Below are positions 12,014-24,987 of a stretch of 64,000 bases of DNA, piece by piece. The translations under genes were made by a program, and so were the position numbers. This DNA comes from Cavia porcellus (Eukaryota > Chordata > Mammalia > Rodentia > Caviidae), in NCBI RefSeq assembly GCF_034190915.1, contig NW_026947506.1:11531501-11595500 (forward strand), given 5' to 3'. The first letter of the stretch is position 1, and every line of letters starts with the position of its first letter. The notes under the pieces are model-generated. The model made no database searches. It saw nothing but the letters and a program-made list of their open reading frames with translations, and was not told the origin of the DNA.

Positions 12014-12814
12014 AATAGTTACAGTGTTTTGTTCTTATGTTTCCTTATGCTTCTTAGTGAAATATGTTATGGAAGGATATGGCTGTCCATTCCTATAATC
12101 TCCACACTCAGGGAAGCTTACACTAACCAAATGCACATTCACAAGTTTGAAACATTGGTGGGTAATATAGCAACATAGCAAAACACTTATCAAATAAATA
12201 TGCCTAAGGATATGGCTGCATACAAGTGGACTGAATTGAACTCAACCTAAAAAAGGTAAAATGGCCTAGATGACTGAAAAAGTGTGAGAAAACCTCAGGA
12301 ATGATGGAAATCTTTGGCACTGTTGGAAAGTTTGAGCCTCAGATAGCCCTGTGCAATCTATTTTCAAGTGCACTCTGTTGATAAAAGTGGAGATGGGCTT
12401 CCAAATGGTTGTGGATCTTCACTGAGATCCTTGGTGGTATCAAATTCACTTCATGAGTGACTTTTCCATAATTGATATAACACCTATCCTTGCCACTTCA
12501 CTTTAAGTATATTTGTATATTCATTGATTTCTTCCTCTATCAAAAATTACAATGGTCTATGAGACTGTGTGGGACATTTCACCTTTGTGGCTCTTCTATT
12601 ATACAGAGCTAAATTAGGCAGAAATATGATAGAAACTCAGACCAGCATGTGCCAACTAGGTAATCAGTGGAGAAGGTGAGAAATTGAAACTGTGGCTAAA
12701 GGAGCACCTGAAGGTTAAAATCATAATAGAGAAATTACCTAATTCCCTAGGAGATAGACATAAGCTTTTGTGATTTCCCATTGTTTCATTAAGGTAGGAC
12801 CCTGTCTCCCCCAT
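12014..12814. other. Intergenic sequence with a faint B1 relic
   Basis: No gene seen. A strongly eroded B1-like stretch is suspected at about 12060-12195 ('ccattcctataatctccaca' and later 'tagcaacatagcaaaacact'). Confidence 0.4.
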
Positions 12815-12896
12815 ACACTAAGACTGAAACTAAGACTAAGAGAACTATAACTAAATCTAAAACCACTAAGTCTTCTAAGATTAAGACTAAAGACAA
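12815..12896. repeat. Degenerate ACTAAG-rich simple repeat
   Basis: An imperfect purine-rich repeat built on 'actaag' and 'aagact' words directly abuts the 5' end of L1 copy b. Confidence 0.6.
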
Positions 12897-13184
12897 GAGG
12901 CCTCTGGGTGCAGTGAAGTGGGTAAGTGGGTTTGAGGCATCTATATCCGCCTCCCCATTCCTGCTGCGCTTGGAGAACTGTGGAGCTTCCAACAAACAGG
13001 TGGGTGCACAGTGTCCCTGAAGCCCAGCTTATTTGGAACTATGGAGTTCTAAACAGGCAGAAGAGGCCCAGTGGCTTGGAGTAACTGGGTGCCAGAGTCT
13101 CAGGAGCTGCGAACACAGAAAGGGATTTCCAACAGACCCTGAAGAAGCTTTCAATTAAGACTTGAAACACAGAAATATAGGAAA

Positions 13185-14237
13185 ATGACAAAACGAAAGA
13201 CCAGATTACAATCTCAAACATCCAGCCCATCTCAAGAAACCCTAGGAGTGATGTATATAGAAGAAAATATATGCCATTCACCTCAAATATCGGACACAAT
13301 AGCTACTGAAATTAACAAGTAACTCCAGGAAGCTTTAAAGGAATTCAAACTCGAAATAATCTCCCAGGTAAAAGAAGAAATGATGAAAGAAATTGAAAGA
13401 GATTCTGAATATATCTAAAGAAAACACAGTTTAAAAATTGGAGGAACTAAACAAAAAGATAGAATCCCTAGATGAGCAATATAAGAAACAAACAGAATAT
13501 AATGCAGATGCACAGAGATATACAGGAAATAAAAAAAACTCCACTGAAAGTTGTAAAAACCGCCTCAATGAAAATGAAGATAGAATTTCAGACCTTGAAG
13601 ACAGGATTGCAGCTAGTGAACAGGAAAGGAAAGATCTTTTAAAAATAACAAGGAATCAGGAAACAACAATTCAACAACTGCAAGACAGTGCAAATAAAAA
13701 TAACATAAGATTGATAGGGATTAATGAAAAAGAGGGAGACAACATAAAGGATGTCAAGAGGATATTTAGAGAATAATAGCTGAAAATTTCCCAAGCATGA
13801 GATCAGAAACCGACATCAGGATCAGTGAAGCATATAGAACTCCAAATAGTCATAACCAAAATAAAACTACACCCAGACATATACTAATCACCATCCCAGA
13901 AATCCAACACAAGAATAGATTATTAGAAGCTGTCAGAGAGAAAAGACAGATCACTTATAAAGGAAAACCTATCAGAATCACAGCAGACTTCTCAGCACAA
14001 ACAATAAAGTCAAGAAGAGCATGGAGTGAAGTATTCCAGATCCTAAAGCAAAATGATTTCCAACCTAGACTGATGTATCCTGCAAAACTATCATTCAAAA
14101 TTGATGGGGAAATACAATACTTCCATGACAAAGAACAACTGAAGAACTTCATGAACACCAAACCAACCCTGCAAAAAATATTGAAAGACAGTTTAGATAC
14201 ACAAAGGAAAAAACCACTAAGCAAAGCAGATAATTAA
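13185..14237 (+). pseudogene. L1 copy b ORF1 remnant
   Basis: Starts MTKRKTRLQSQTSSPSQ, then hits an in-frame stop near 13319 and later frameshifts. The open piece 13438-13776 is the coiled-coil region and 13797-14237 is the C-terminal RNA-binding part, ending KKPLSKADN. Compared with a full ORF1p of about 340-360 residues, all parts are present but in different frames, so no full protein is made. Confidence 0.85.
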
Positions 14238-14277
14238 ACAGAACAGAAAGATGAAGATGCAACAGCAGAGAGACAAC

Positions 14278-17200
14278 ATGTCAACAATAAACCAGCATTT
14301 AACAGTAATAACCATTAATGTAAATGGTTTCAATGCACCAATCAAAAGAAACAGACTAGCAGAATGGATCAAGAAACAAAATCCAACCATATGCTGTTTA
14401 CAGGAAAACCATCTAACCCAGAAAGGTACTCACAGACTGAAAGTCAAAGGATGGAAAACAATACTTCACGCAGCAGGAATCCAAAAAAAAAAAAAAAAAA
14501 AAAAAAAAGCACGAGTAGCCATTCTGTTTGCAGACAACGTGAACTTTAAACCAACAATGACCATAAAGGACAAAGAAGGTCACTACATACTCGTTAGGGG
14601 AAAACTCCAAGAGGAAGAGATAACTATCTTAAATATATATGCACCAAACTCCAGAGCACCCAGTTATATAAAACAACTATTAACAGAAATGAAAACTCAA
14701 ATTGTCAGTAACACAATTGTAACAGGAGACCTTAATATACCATTGACACCAAGGGACAGATCAACCAGACAGAAAATGAGCAAAGAAATAACAGAACTGA
14801 ATCACACCTGCGAACAAATGGATTTGATAGACATATACAGAATGTTCCACCCAACAACATCAGACTACACATTCTTCTCAGCAGTACATGGATCATTCTC
14901 TAAAACAGACCATATATTAGCTCACAGATCATATTTAAACAAATGCAAAAGAGTTGAAATCATCCCTTGCATGTTATCGGATCATAGTGCTCTGAAATTA
15001 GAAATTAATGATAAAAGATACTGCAAAAATCCCGCACACACATGGAAACTGAATAACACACTCTTGAGTAATCAGTGGGTCATAGAAGAAATTAAACAAT
15101 ACCTAAAAGAAAATGAAAATGCAGATACAACTTACCGGAATTTGTGGGATGCAATGAAACCGTCCTCAGAGGAAAATTTATTGCACTGAGTTCCCACATC
15201 AGGAAAATAGAACAAATACAAATAAATAACTTGATGATACACCTCAAACAGCTAGAAAAAGAAGAGCAAGTCAATCCCAAAGCCAAAAGAAGAGAGGAAA
15301 TCATAAAAATCAGAGCAGAAATCAATGCAATAGAGACTAAGAAAACAATCCAAAGAATCAACGAATCAAAGAGTTGGTTCTTTGAAAGAGTAAATAAAAT
15401 CGACAAGCCCCTAGCCAACCTTATTTTAAAAAGAGAAGAAAAGCTCAACTTCATGCAACAAGAAATGAAAAAGGTGAAATCACTACAGACTCTACACAAG
15501 TACAGAAGATCATCCACACCTATTTCGAAAACATCTACTCTCAAAGGTTTGATAACACAGAAGAAATAGACAAATTCTTAGGAACATATGAAGCATCAAA
15601 GCTAGATCAAGAGGATGTAAAACTGTTGAATAACCTAATCTCTGTTAATGAAATTGAAACTGTAATTAGGTCCTTACCTACAAAGAAGAGCTCAGGCCCA
15701 GATGGATTCACTGCAGAATTCTACAAGAAATACAAAGAAGACCTAATGCCGACACTCCTCAAACTATTCAATGAAATTGAAAGAGAAGCAATCCTTCCTA
15801 AGTCATTCTTGGAAGCAAATATTACTCTAGTACCAAACCCTGAGAAAGACCCAACTAAAAAAGAGAACTATAGACCGATCTCCCTAATGAACACAGATGC
15901 AAAAATCCTCAATAAAATATTGGCAAATAGGATTCAGCAAATCATCAAGAAGATTATGCACCATGACCAAGTGGGATTCATCCCAGGAATGCAAGGATGG
16001 TTCAACATACGTAAATCAATAAATGTAATCCACCATATCAATAAAGCCAAAAGTAAGAATCATTTGATCATTTCTATAGATGCAGAAAAAGCCTTCAATA
16101 AGGTCCAACATTCATTAATGATAAGAACTTTATAGAAAATTGAAATAGATGGTCTTTACCTCAATTTAATAAGGTCCATTTATGACAAACCAACAGCCAG
16201 CATCATACTAAATGGCCAAAAATTGAAAGCCTTTACTTTAAAATCAGGCACAAGACAAGGATGTCCTTTATCACCACTCCTATTTAATATAGTACTGGAA
16301 GTACTAGTCAGAGCAATTAGGCAAGAGAGACAAATAAAAGGGGTAAAGACAGGAAAAGAAGAAGTTAAATTATCATTGTTTGCAGATGACATAATACTCT
16401 ACACAGAAGACCCCCTAAACTCCATTGAAAGACTCTTAGAGATAATAAATAAATAAAGTAATGTAGCTGGATACAAAATCAGTACTCAGAAATAAATAGC
16501 ATTCCTATACACTAGCAACAAAATCACAGAGAGGGAAATAAGAGAAACCACACTCTTCACATTAGCAAGCAAAAAAATGAAATATTTAGGAATTACTTTT
16601 ATGAAAGAAGTGAAAGACCTATACAGGGAAAATTATAATACACTGAAAAAAGAAATTGAAGATGATCTCAGAAAATGGAAAGACATCCCTTGCTCATGGA
16701 TAGGAAGAACCAACATTGTGAAAATGGCCCTTCTCCCAAAACTGTTATATAGATTCAATGCAATCCCAATAAAAATACCATCAACATACCTTATAGATCT
16801 AGAGAAATCACTCCTAAAATTCATCTGGAACCAGAAGAGACCTAGAATAGCAAAGGCCATTCTAAGCAGCAAAGGCAAGGCAGGAGGTATCACAATCCCT
16901 GACTTGAAGCTACACTACAAAGCAACAGTAGTAAAATCAACATGGTAATGGAATTGAAACAGAGCCGAAGATCAATGGAATATATTAGAAGATACAACCA
17001 CAACTACAAACACACTCAACCACCTTATCTTTGATAAGTAGCCAAGCAGGTTCACTGGAAGAACGACAGTCTCTTTAATAAATGGTGCTGGAAAAACTGG
17101 CTCTCCATTTGCCGAAAACTAAAGCTAGACGCATGTCTATCACCATGTACTAAATTAAAATCTAAATGGGTCAAAGATCTGAATATTAAAACAGAAACAC

Positions 17201-17912
17201 TAAATCTATTGGAAGACAAATTGGGTAGAAACCTTGAAGACATAGGAGTAGGTAGAGAATTCATGAACAGGACTCAAACCACACAGGAAATACTTCCCAG
17301 AATCAATAACTGGGACCACTTCTTACTAAAAAGTTTCTGCATGTCAAAAGAAATCTCCAGCATAGTGAAAAGAAAACCCACAAACTGGGAAAAGATTTTA
17401 GTGAACTCTGTCTCAGACAAGGGACTCTTGTCTAAAACATATAAAGAATTAATAAAAACTCAGACCCCCAAAATTCAAAGATCCAATCCAAAAATGGGCA
17501 TCTGAGATGAATATGCACTTCTCAGATGAAGAAATACAAATGGCAAATAAATACGTGAAAAAATGTTCATCATCATTGGTCATTAGAGAAATGCAAATTA
17601 AAACCACACTGAGATACCATCTCACTCCTGAAAGAATGGCCAGGATCAAGAAAACCAACAACAACAAATGCTAGAGAGGCTGTGGGGAAAAGGGAACTCT
17701 CCTACACTGTTGGTGCGAGTGTAGACTGGTACAACCTTTGTGGAGGTCAGTCTGGAGATTTCTCAAAAGGTTGGGATTGGAAGTCCCATTTATTCCACCT
17801 ATTCCACTTCTAGGCATATTCCCAGAAGAACTGAAAGCATCATACCACAGTGATATATGTGCACCTATATTTGTAGCAGCATAATTTGTAATCGCCAGAT
17901 CTTGGAAACAAC
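14278..17912 (+). pseudogene. L1 copy b ORF2 remnant
   Basis: The endonuclease domain is open from 14278 to 15189 (MSTINQHLTVITINVNGF and TGDLNIPL near 14725). Broken frames follow: 15144-15569, 15626-16135 ([12 protein letters not shown], start of the reverse transcriptase), 16223-16456 (LFADDIILY, the catalytic FADD) and 16577-16948. The C-terminal part runs to the junction at 17912. A run of 26 A at 14483-14508 lies inside the endonuclease; compared with an 8-A ancestral state it adds 18 bases and keeps the frame as a poly-Lys tract. Confidence 0.87.
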
Positions 17913-19003
17913 CCATGGTGACAAAGCAAAACAGAGTCAGTTAGATCAGGAGGATGGACATAGTATAAAATAAAAAAAAAGGTGATCAACAATGGTTAAC
18001 ATTATGCCTCTTGTTATCCTAAAAAGAGTAGCTGGTATAAAAGAATTGAACAAAACTGTACATAAGACCAATAAAACCACATTGGAGAACTTACTGGATT
18101 CCAAAGAAGATAATAGTCAAATAGTAACAGGCATCATAGAATTTCTGGTTGCCTTTCAAATGGTTGCCTATACCCTCAAACTTGATACTATTAAGCGAAA
18201 CAGGATATAATAAAATCAGTCAGAACAAGATGTGGAGAACAATACAGGGGTTCAGATCAGGTTAATAGGGAAACAAAAAAATTACTATAATCTATCACAC
18301 TAGTTTTAATTTAGTTTTCCCTTAGTTAAAACATATTAAGAAATAAATTAATTTTTAAAAAAAGGAAAGAAAAAGGGGGGACTGAGATTAAAGAAAAGAA
18401 CATATCAATAGAACAACACTGGTCAGAACCAAAAAGTTTAAGCATCATTGTGTTGCAACCCCAGATAGCTTGATATTAATAGTAGTTACAATAGTGACTC
18501 TTTCCTTGAAATATTTGAGTCTAACTTCATATACTATAGCATCAAATTTATCAAGACAGTGTGAGACCGTTCAAGAGAATGAAATTATTGCAGGGTATTT
18601 AGAACCAGCTAGCTGAAACCAAACATCAATTTCTATATTATCTCTTTGTCTATAAAAAACTTGCTTATACTATCACATACATTAAGATATAATAAGATAC
18701 AACATGTTAGAACCAATGGAAACAAATGAACAACAACTTGATGGGGCTTCAAAACAGGATGATATTAAATCAGCGCTAGCTATTACACCCTTATTTTCTT
18801 CAAAATAGTTATTTGTAGTATCACAGACAATAAAATAAAACCACCCAAATTAAAACCATTCCAAGTAATGAGTGAAAACATTATATGGCTTGAAACCAGT
18901 GTGACTGGGAATCATGATTACCACGTACTTTCATGTATTCTTATCATTTCTTACACTAGGGAAACTATTCGGTATTTATACAAGTGAGTTTGATTTATTT
19001 CAC

Positions 19004-22000
19004 TTATGAGTACGGTCTCGATTGCGTCCATTTATTTATAAATGTCTCAATGTGATCATTCTTTATAGCTGAGTAGTATTCCATTGTATAAAAATACCAC
19101 AACTTTTTTATCCATTCCTCAGTTGATGGACACTTAGGTTGTTTCCAAGATCTGGCTATTACAAATTGTGCTGCTATAAACATGGGTGCACATATATCAC
19201 TGTGGTATGATGCTTTCAGTTCTTCTGGGAGTATGCCTAGAAGTGGAATAGCTGGGTCAAATGGTGCTTCCAGTCCCAGCTTTCTGAGAAATCTCCAGAC
19301 TGACCTCCACAATGGTTGCATCAGTCTACACTCCCACAAACAGTGCAAAAGAGTTCCTTTTTCCGCACAGCCTGTCCAGCATTTGTTGTTCGTGGTTTTC
19401 TTGATCTTGGCCATTCTTTCAGGAGTGAGATGAAATCTCAGTGCAGTTTTAATTTGCATTTCTCTAATGACTAGTGATGTTGAACATTTTTTCATATATT
19501 TATTTGCCCTTTGTATTTCTTCATCTGAAAATTGTTGATTAATCTCCAATGCCCATTTTTGGATTGGATCTTTGAATTTTGGGGGTCTGATTTTTTTTTT
19601 AATTCTTTGTATGTTTTAGACAAAAGTCCTTTGTCTGAGGGAAAGTTCACTAAGATTTTTTCCAGTTTGTGGGTTTTCTTTTCGCTATGTTAGAGATTTC
19701 TTTTGATGTGCAGAAACTTTTTAATAAGATGTGATCCCAGTTATTGACTGTAGGAAGTATTTCCCGTGTGGTTTGAGTCTTGTTCATGAATTTTCTACCT
19801 ACTCCTATGTCTTCAAGGTTTTTACCCAATTTGTCTTCTAACAGATTTAGTGTTTCTGTTTTAATATTTAGATCTTTGATCCATTTAGATTTTATTCTAG
19901 TATATGGTGACAGGCATGGGTTTTAGTTTTCAGCATATGGAGAGCCAGTTTTTCCAACACCATTTATTAAAGAGACTGTCATTCTTCCAGTGAACATGTT
20001 TGGTCCTTTTATCAAAGATAAGGTGGTTGAGTGTGCTTGTAGTTGTGGTTGTATCTTCTAATCTATTCCATTGGTCTTCAGCTCTGTTTTAATTCCAGTA
20101 CCATGTTGATTTTACTACAGTTGCTTTGTAGTATAACTTCAAGTCAGGGATTGTGATGCCTCCTGCCTTGCCTTTGCTGCTTAGAACTGTCCTTTCTATT
20201 CTAGGTCTCTTCTCACTCCAGATGAATTTTAGGATTGATTTCTCGAGATCTATGAGGTATGTTGATGGTATTTTTATCAGAATTGCATTGAATCTGTATA
20301 ACAGTTTTGGGAGAATGGCCATTTTCACAATATTTATTCTTCCTATCCATGAGCAAGGGATGTCTTTCCATTTCCTGAGATCATCTTCAATTTCATTTTT
20401 CAATGTATTATAATTTTCCTTGTATAGGTCTTTCACTTCTTTTGTGAGAGTAATTCCTAAATATTTCATTTTCTTGGTTGCTAGTGTGGAGGGTGTGGCT
20501 CCTCTTATGTCTCTCTCTGTGATTTTTTGTTAGTATATAAGAATGCTATTGATTTTTGAGTACTGATTTTGTATCCAGGCACATTGCTGAATTTATTTAT
20601 TACATCTAGGAGTATTTCAATGGAGTTCTGGGGGTCTTCTATGTAGAGTATCATATCATCTGCAAATAGTGATAATTTCACTTCTTCTTTTCCTATCTTT
20701 ACACCTTTTATTTTTCTTTCATGTCTAATTGCTCTGGCTAGTATTTCCAGTACTATATTAAATAGGAGTGATGACAGGGGACATCCTTGTCTTGTGCCTG
20801 ATTTTAAAGTAAAGGCCTTCAATTTTTGGCCATTTAGTATGATACTGGCTGTTGGTTTGTCATAGATGGCCTTTATTATGTTGAGGTAAAGACCATCTAT
20901 TCCATTTTTCTGTAAGGTTTCTATCATAAATGAATGTTGTACCTTATCAAAAGCTTTTTCTGCACCTATAGAAATGATCATGTGATCCTTACTTTTGACT
21001 CTACTGATATGGTGGATTACATTTATTGATTTACGTATATTCAACCATCCCTGCATAACTGGAATGAATTCCACTTGGTCATGGTGTATAATCTTCTTGA
21101 TGACTTGCTGCATCCTATTTGCCAATATTTTATTGAGGATTTTTGCATCTGTGTTCATTAGGGAGATCGGTCTATAGTTCTCTTTTTTAGTTGGGTCTTT
21201 TTCAGGTTTTGGTACTAGAGTAATATTTGCTTCCAGGAATGACTTAGGAAGGATTGCTTCCCTTTCAATTTCATTGAATAGTTTGAGGAGTGTCAGCATT
21301 AAGTCTTCCTTGTATTTCTTGTAGAATTCTGCAGTGAATCCATCTGGGCCTGGGCTATTCTTTGTAGGTAAGGACTTAATTACATTTTCAATTTCTTTAA
21401 CAGAGATTGGGTTATTCAACAGTTTTACATCCTCTTGATCTAGCTTTGGTACTTCATATGTTTCTAAGAATCTATCTATTTCTTCCCTGCTCTCAAACTT
21501 TTGAGAGTAGAGGTTTTCGAAATAGGTGTTGATGATCTTCTGTATTTCTATTGGGTCTGTAGTGATTTCACCTTTTTCATTTCTTATGGCATGAATTTGG
21601 GCTTTTTCTTCCCTTTTTAAAATAAGGTTGGCTAGGGGCTTATCAATTTTATTTATTCTTTCAAAGAACCAACTTTTTGATTCGTTGATTCTTTGGATTG
21701 TTTTCTTAGTCTCTATTGCATTGATTTCTGCTCTGATTTTTATAATTTCCTTTCTTCTTTTGGCTTTGGGCTTGACTTGCTCTTCTTTTTCTAGCTGTTT
21801 GAGGTGTAGCATCAAGTTATTTATTTGTATTCGTTCTGTTTTCCTGATATGGGAACTCAGTGCAATAAATTTTCCTCTGAGGACAGGTTTCATTGCATCC
21901 CACAAATGCTGGCAAGCTATATCTGCGTTTTCATTTTCTTTTAGGTATCGTTTAATTTTTTCTTTAATTTCTTCTGTGACCCACTGATTACTCAAAAGTG

Positions 22001-22761
22001 TGTTATTCAGTTTCCATGTGTTTGCAGGATTTTTGCAGTATCTTTTATCATTAATTTCTAATTTCAGAGTGCTATGATCTGATAACATGCAAGGGATGAT
22101 TTCAACTCTTTTGCACTTGTTTAAATATGTTCTGTGAGCTAATATATGGTCTATTTTAGAGAATGATCCATGTACTGCTGAGAAGAATGTGTATTCTGAT
22201 GTTGTTGGGTGGAACATTCTGTATATGTCTATCAAATCCATTTGTTCGCAGGTGTGATTCAGTTCTGTTATTTCTTTGCTCATTTTCTGTCTGGTTGATC
22301 TGTCCCTTGGTGTCAATGGTGTATTAGGGTCTCCTGTTACAATTGTGTTACTGATAATTTGAGTTTTCATTTCTGTTAATAGTTGTTTTATATAACTGGG
22401 TGCTCTGGAGTTTGGTGCATATATATTTAAGATAGTTATCTCTTCCTCTTGGAGTTTTCCCCTAACGAGTATGTAGTGACCTTCTTTGTCCTTTATGGTC
22501 ATTGTTGGTTTAAAGTTCACGTTGTCTGCAAACAGAATGGCTACTCCTGCTTTTTTTGGATTCCTGCTGCATGAAGAATTGTTTTCCATCCTTTGACTTT
22601 CAGTCTGTGAGTATCCTTCTGGGTTAGAATGGTTTCCTGTAAACAGCATATGATTGGATTTTTTTCTTGATCCATTCTGCTAGTCTGTTTCTTTTGATTG
22701 GTGCATTGAGACCATTTACATTAATGGTTATTACTGTTAAATGCTGGTTTATTGTTGACAT
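19004..22761 (-). pseudogene. L1 copy c ORF2, few breaks
   Basis: Spans the full expected length of about 1250 codons from an ATG at 22761. One loss in the A-tract near 22550 (7 A where 8 keeps the frame) shifts the endonuclease. A single frame then runs about 700 codons, 22649-20505, covering endonuclease and reverse transcriptase including [10 protein letters not shown] near 20660. Further breaks follow, and the C-terminal Cys-rich motif [18 protein letters not shown] is in the frame 19549-19004. The full ORF2p cannot be made, but this is the best kept ORF2 in the window. Confidence 0.88.
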
Positions 22762-22801
22762 GTTATCTCTCTGCTGTTGCATCTTTATCTTTCTGTTCTG
22801 T

Positions 22802-23855
22802 TTAATTATCTGCTTTGCTTAGTTGTTTTTTCCTTTGTGTATCTAAACTGTCTTTCAATATTTTTTGCAGGGTTGGTTTGGTGTTCACGTAGTTCTTCAG
22901 TTATTCTTTGTCATGCAAGTATCGTATTTCACCATCAATTTTGAATGATAGTTTTGCAGGATACATCAGTCTAGGTTGGAAATCATTTTGCTTTAGGATC
23001 TGGAATACTTCACTCCATGCTCTTCTTGACTTTATTGTTTGTGCTGAGAAGTCTGCTGTGATTCTGATAGGTTTTCCTTTATAAGTGATCTGTCTTTTCT
23101 CTCTGACAGCTTCTAATAATCTATTCTTGTATTGGATTTCTGGGATGGTGATTAGTATATGTCTGGGTGTAGTTTTATTTTGGTTATGACTATTTGGAGT
23201 TCTATATGCTTCACTGATCCTGATGTCAGTTTCTGATCTCATGCTTGGGAAATTTTCTGCTATTACTTGTGTAAATATCCGCTTGACATCCTTTATGTTT
23301 TGTCCTTCTTTTTCATTAATCTCTATCATTCTTATGTTATTTTTCTTTGCATCATCTTGCAGTTGTTGAATTGTTGTTTCCTGATTCCTTGTTATTTTTA
23401 AAAGATATTTCCTTTCCTGTTCACTAGCTGCAATCCTGTCTTCAAGGTCTGAAATTCTATCTTTATTTTCACTGAGGCGGTTTTTTCAACTTTCAGTGGA
23501 GTTTTTTTATTTCCTGTATATCTCTGTGCATCTGCATTATGTATTCTGTTTGTTTCTTATATTGCTCATCTAGGGATTCTATCTTTTTGTTTAGTTCCTC
23601 CTATTTTTAAACTGTGTTTTCTTTAGATATATTTAGAATCTCTTTCATTTCTTTTATCATTTCTTCTTTTACCTGGGAGATCATTTCGAGTTTGAATTTC
23701 TTTAAAGCTTCCTGGAGTTGCTTGTTAATTTCAGTCGCTATTGTGTCTGATATTTGAGGTGAATGGCATACACTTTCTTCTATATACATCACTCCTAGGG
23801 TTTCTTGAGATGGGCTGGAGGTTTGAGGTTGTAATTTGGTCTTTCGTTTTGTCAT
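22802..23855 (-). pseudogene. L1 copy c ORF1 remnant
   Basis: Starts MTKRKTKLQPQTSSPSQ at 23855 and is open for 82 codons to a stop at 23607. The coiled-coil part is frameshifted. The RNA-binding part is open at 23329-22901 (RITADFSAQTIKSRRAW). Stops at about 22802-22804, aligned with the ORF1 end of copy b. Confidence 0.85.
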
Positions 23856-23934
23856 TTTCCTATATTTCTGTTTTTCAAGTGTTATTTGAAAGCTTCCTCA
23901 GGGTCTGTTGGAAATTCCCTTCTATGTTTGTAAC

Positions 23935-24680
23935 TCCTGAGACTCTGACACCCCGTTACCCCCATCCACTGGGCCTGCAGAACCAATGGCCCTCCTCTGC
24001 CTGTTCAGAACTCTGCAGTTGCAGATAAGCTGGGCCTCAGGGACACTGTGCGCCCACCTGCCTGTTGGAAGCTCCACAGCTCTCCTAGTGCAGCCGGGAT
24101 GCGGAGGCAGATGTAGATGCCTCAAACCCACCTCTCCACTTCACTGCACCCGGAAGCCTGGAGGCTCCCGAACAGTCTGGGCTTTGGGCAGAGTGGGCTG
24201 TGTACTCACCACAGGCCATGGTGCCTCTGGAACCTGTGATCCTCCCCTGCTTGCTGAGATATCCACAGCCCTCCAGACACACGGGGAGGCTGATGCAGGT
24301 GCCCCAGATCCGCCCAGCCCCTCCTCTGCACACTGATGGCGAGGTGTGGGAGTCCCAAACAGGCTGGGCTCTGGGGATAGCGTGGGCCCACCCATCCATT
24401 GGAAGCTCCACAGTTCTCCAAGTGCAGCTGCAATGGGCAGGTGGATGTAGAGGCCTCAAACCCACTTCTCCACTTCACTGCACCTGGAAGCCTGGAGGGT
24501 CCCAAACAGTGTGGGCTTTGGGCAGAGTGGGCTGAGTACTCACCACAGGCCATGGTGCCTCTGGAACCTGTGATCCTCCCCTGCTTGCTGAGATATCCAC
24601 AGTCCTCCAGACACACAGGGAGGCTGATGCAGGTGCCCCAGATCTGCCCAGCCCCTCTTCTGCACACGGATGGCAAGGTC
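23935..24680 (-). repeat. L1 5'UTR tandem monomers, ~334-bp period
   Basis: A G+C-rich tandem repeat. 'ggcagagtgggctg' and the following 'caggccatggtgcctctgg' block occur at 24187 and 24521 (period 334 bp), and the second half of the unit also occurs before the first full copy, giving a little over two units. In mouse, L1 promoters are built of such monomers (established). By position, upstream of ORF1, this is the promoter of copy c. Open frames through it follow from the repeat composition and are not genes. Confidence 0.85.
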
Positions 24681-24866
24681 GCAAGTACTTTTGAATTCTT
24701 CCTTCAAAGAGGTGAACTAGAGGTCACAAACAGCTTCCTTACCAATCCATGACCATGTGTAATTTTGTGGAAGAAAACGTCTCTACTTGTGTCACTGGAA
24801 TGCATGGAAAATACTGACATCCAGAAATGCTCTCATATGACACCAAACATTATTATAACTAACTTT
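24681..24866. other. Segment related to 58.48-58.63 kb
   Basis: 'agaaatgctctcatatgaca' and the following bases up to the SINE target site align with 58530-58590 ('agaaatgatctcatatagca'), and the similarity resumes after the SINE. It is a dispersed repeat or duplicated flank of unknown class. Confidence 0.4.
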
Positions 24867-24881
24867 AAAAGTTATTACAAC

Positions 24882-24987
24882 TGAGCTGGGGATTTAGCTC
24901 AGTGGCATATGCACCTGCCTTGCAAGCAGGTGGTTGTGAGTTCAATCCCCGGTACCGATAAAAAAAAAAAAAAAAAGAAATGAAAAC
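24882..24987 (+). repeat. ID-type SINE with target duplication
   Basis: 'tgagctggggatttagctca', 'ctgccttgcaagcaggtgg' and 'gttcaatccccggtaccg' with a long A-tail. It is flanked by the 15-bp direct repeat 'aaaagttattacaac' at 24867-24881 and 24988-25002. It is the best kept ID-like copy in the window. RNA polymerase III A- and B-box positions can be recognised, but it is a retroposon, not a tRNA gene. Confidence 0.93.

Larger units (their letters stand above)
12897..17912 (+). mobile_element. LINE-1 (copy b), plus strand, 3'-truncated
   Basis: A partial 5'UTR at 12897-13184, homologous to the monomer region of copy c at 24.0-24.2 kb, then ORF1 13185-14237 and ORF2 from 14278. It stops abruptly at about 17912, within the last part of ORF2, where the sequence switches to the 3'UTR of copy c in the opposite orientation. 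No 3'UTR or poly-A tail of its own remains. L1 encodes an RNA-binding chaperone (ORF1p) and an endonuclease/reverse transcriptase (ORF2p). This copy is disabled by stops and frameshifts. Confidence 0.92.
17913..24680 (-). mobile_element. LINE-1 (copy c), minus strand, with 5' monomers
   Basis: On the minus strand, from right to left: tandem 5'UTR monomers 24680-23935, further 5'UTR, ORF1 23855-22802, ORF2 22761-19004 and a 3'UTR 19003-17913. The 3'UTR aligns to that of copy d (50.19-51.25 kb) but lacks the last ~370 bp and the poly-A tail, ending at the junction with copy b. It is less decayed than the other copies. No target duplication can be assigned because one end is lost. Confidence 0.92.

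Noticed and set aside
15092..15544. Minus-strand hydrophobic ORF of 150 codons in L1 copy b, and similar ones in copies c and d
   Set aside because: Antisense of A-rich L1 ORF2 gives Leu/Phe-rich frames; not a gene.
24085..24752. Several overlapping open frames on both strands in G+C-rich DNA
   Set aside because: They lie in L1 5'UTR monomers; openness comes from low AT content, and no start context or domain is seen.
24882..24987. tRNA gene
   Set aside because: A- and B-box-like words are present, but the element has an A-tail and target duplications and no cloverleaf fold kept; it is an ID-type SINE. The same holds for the other seven copies.
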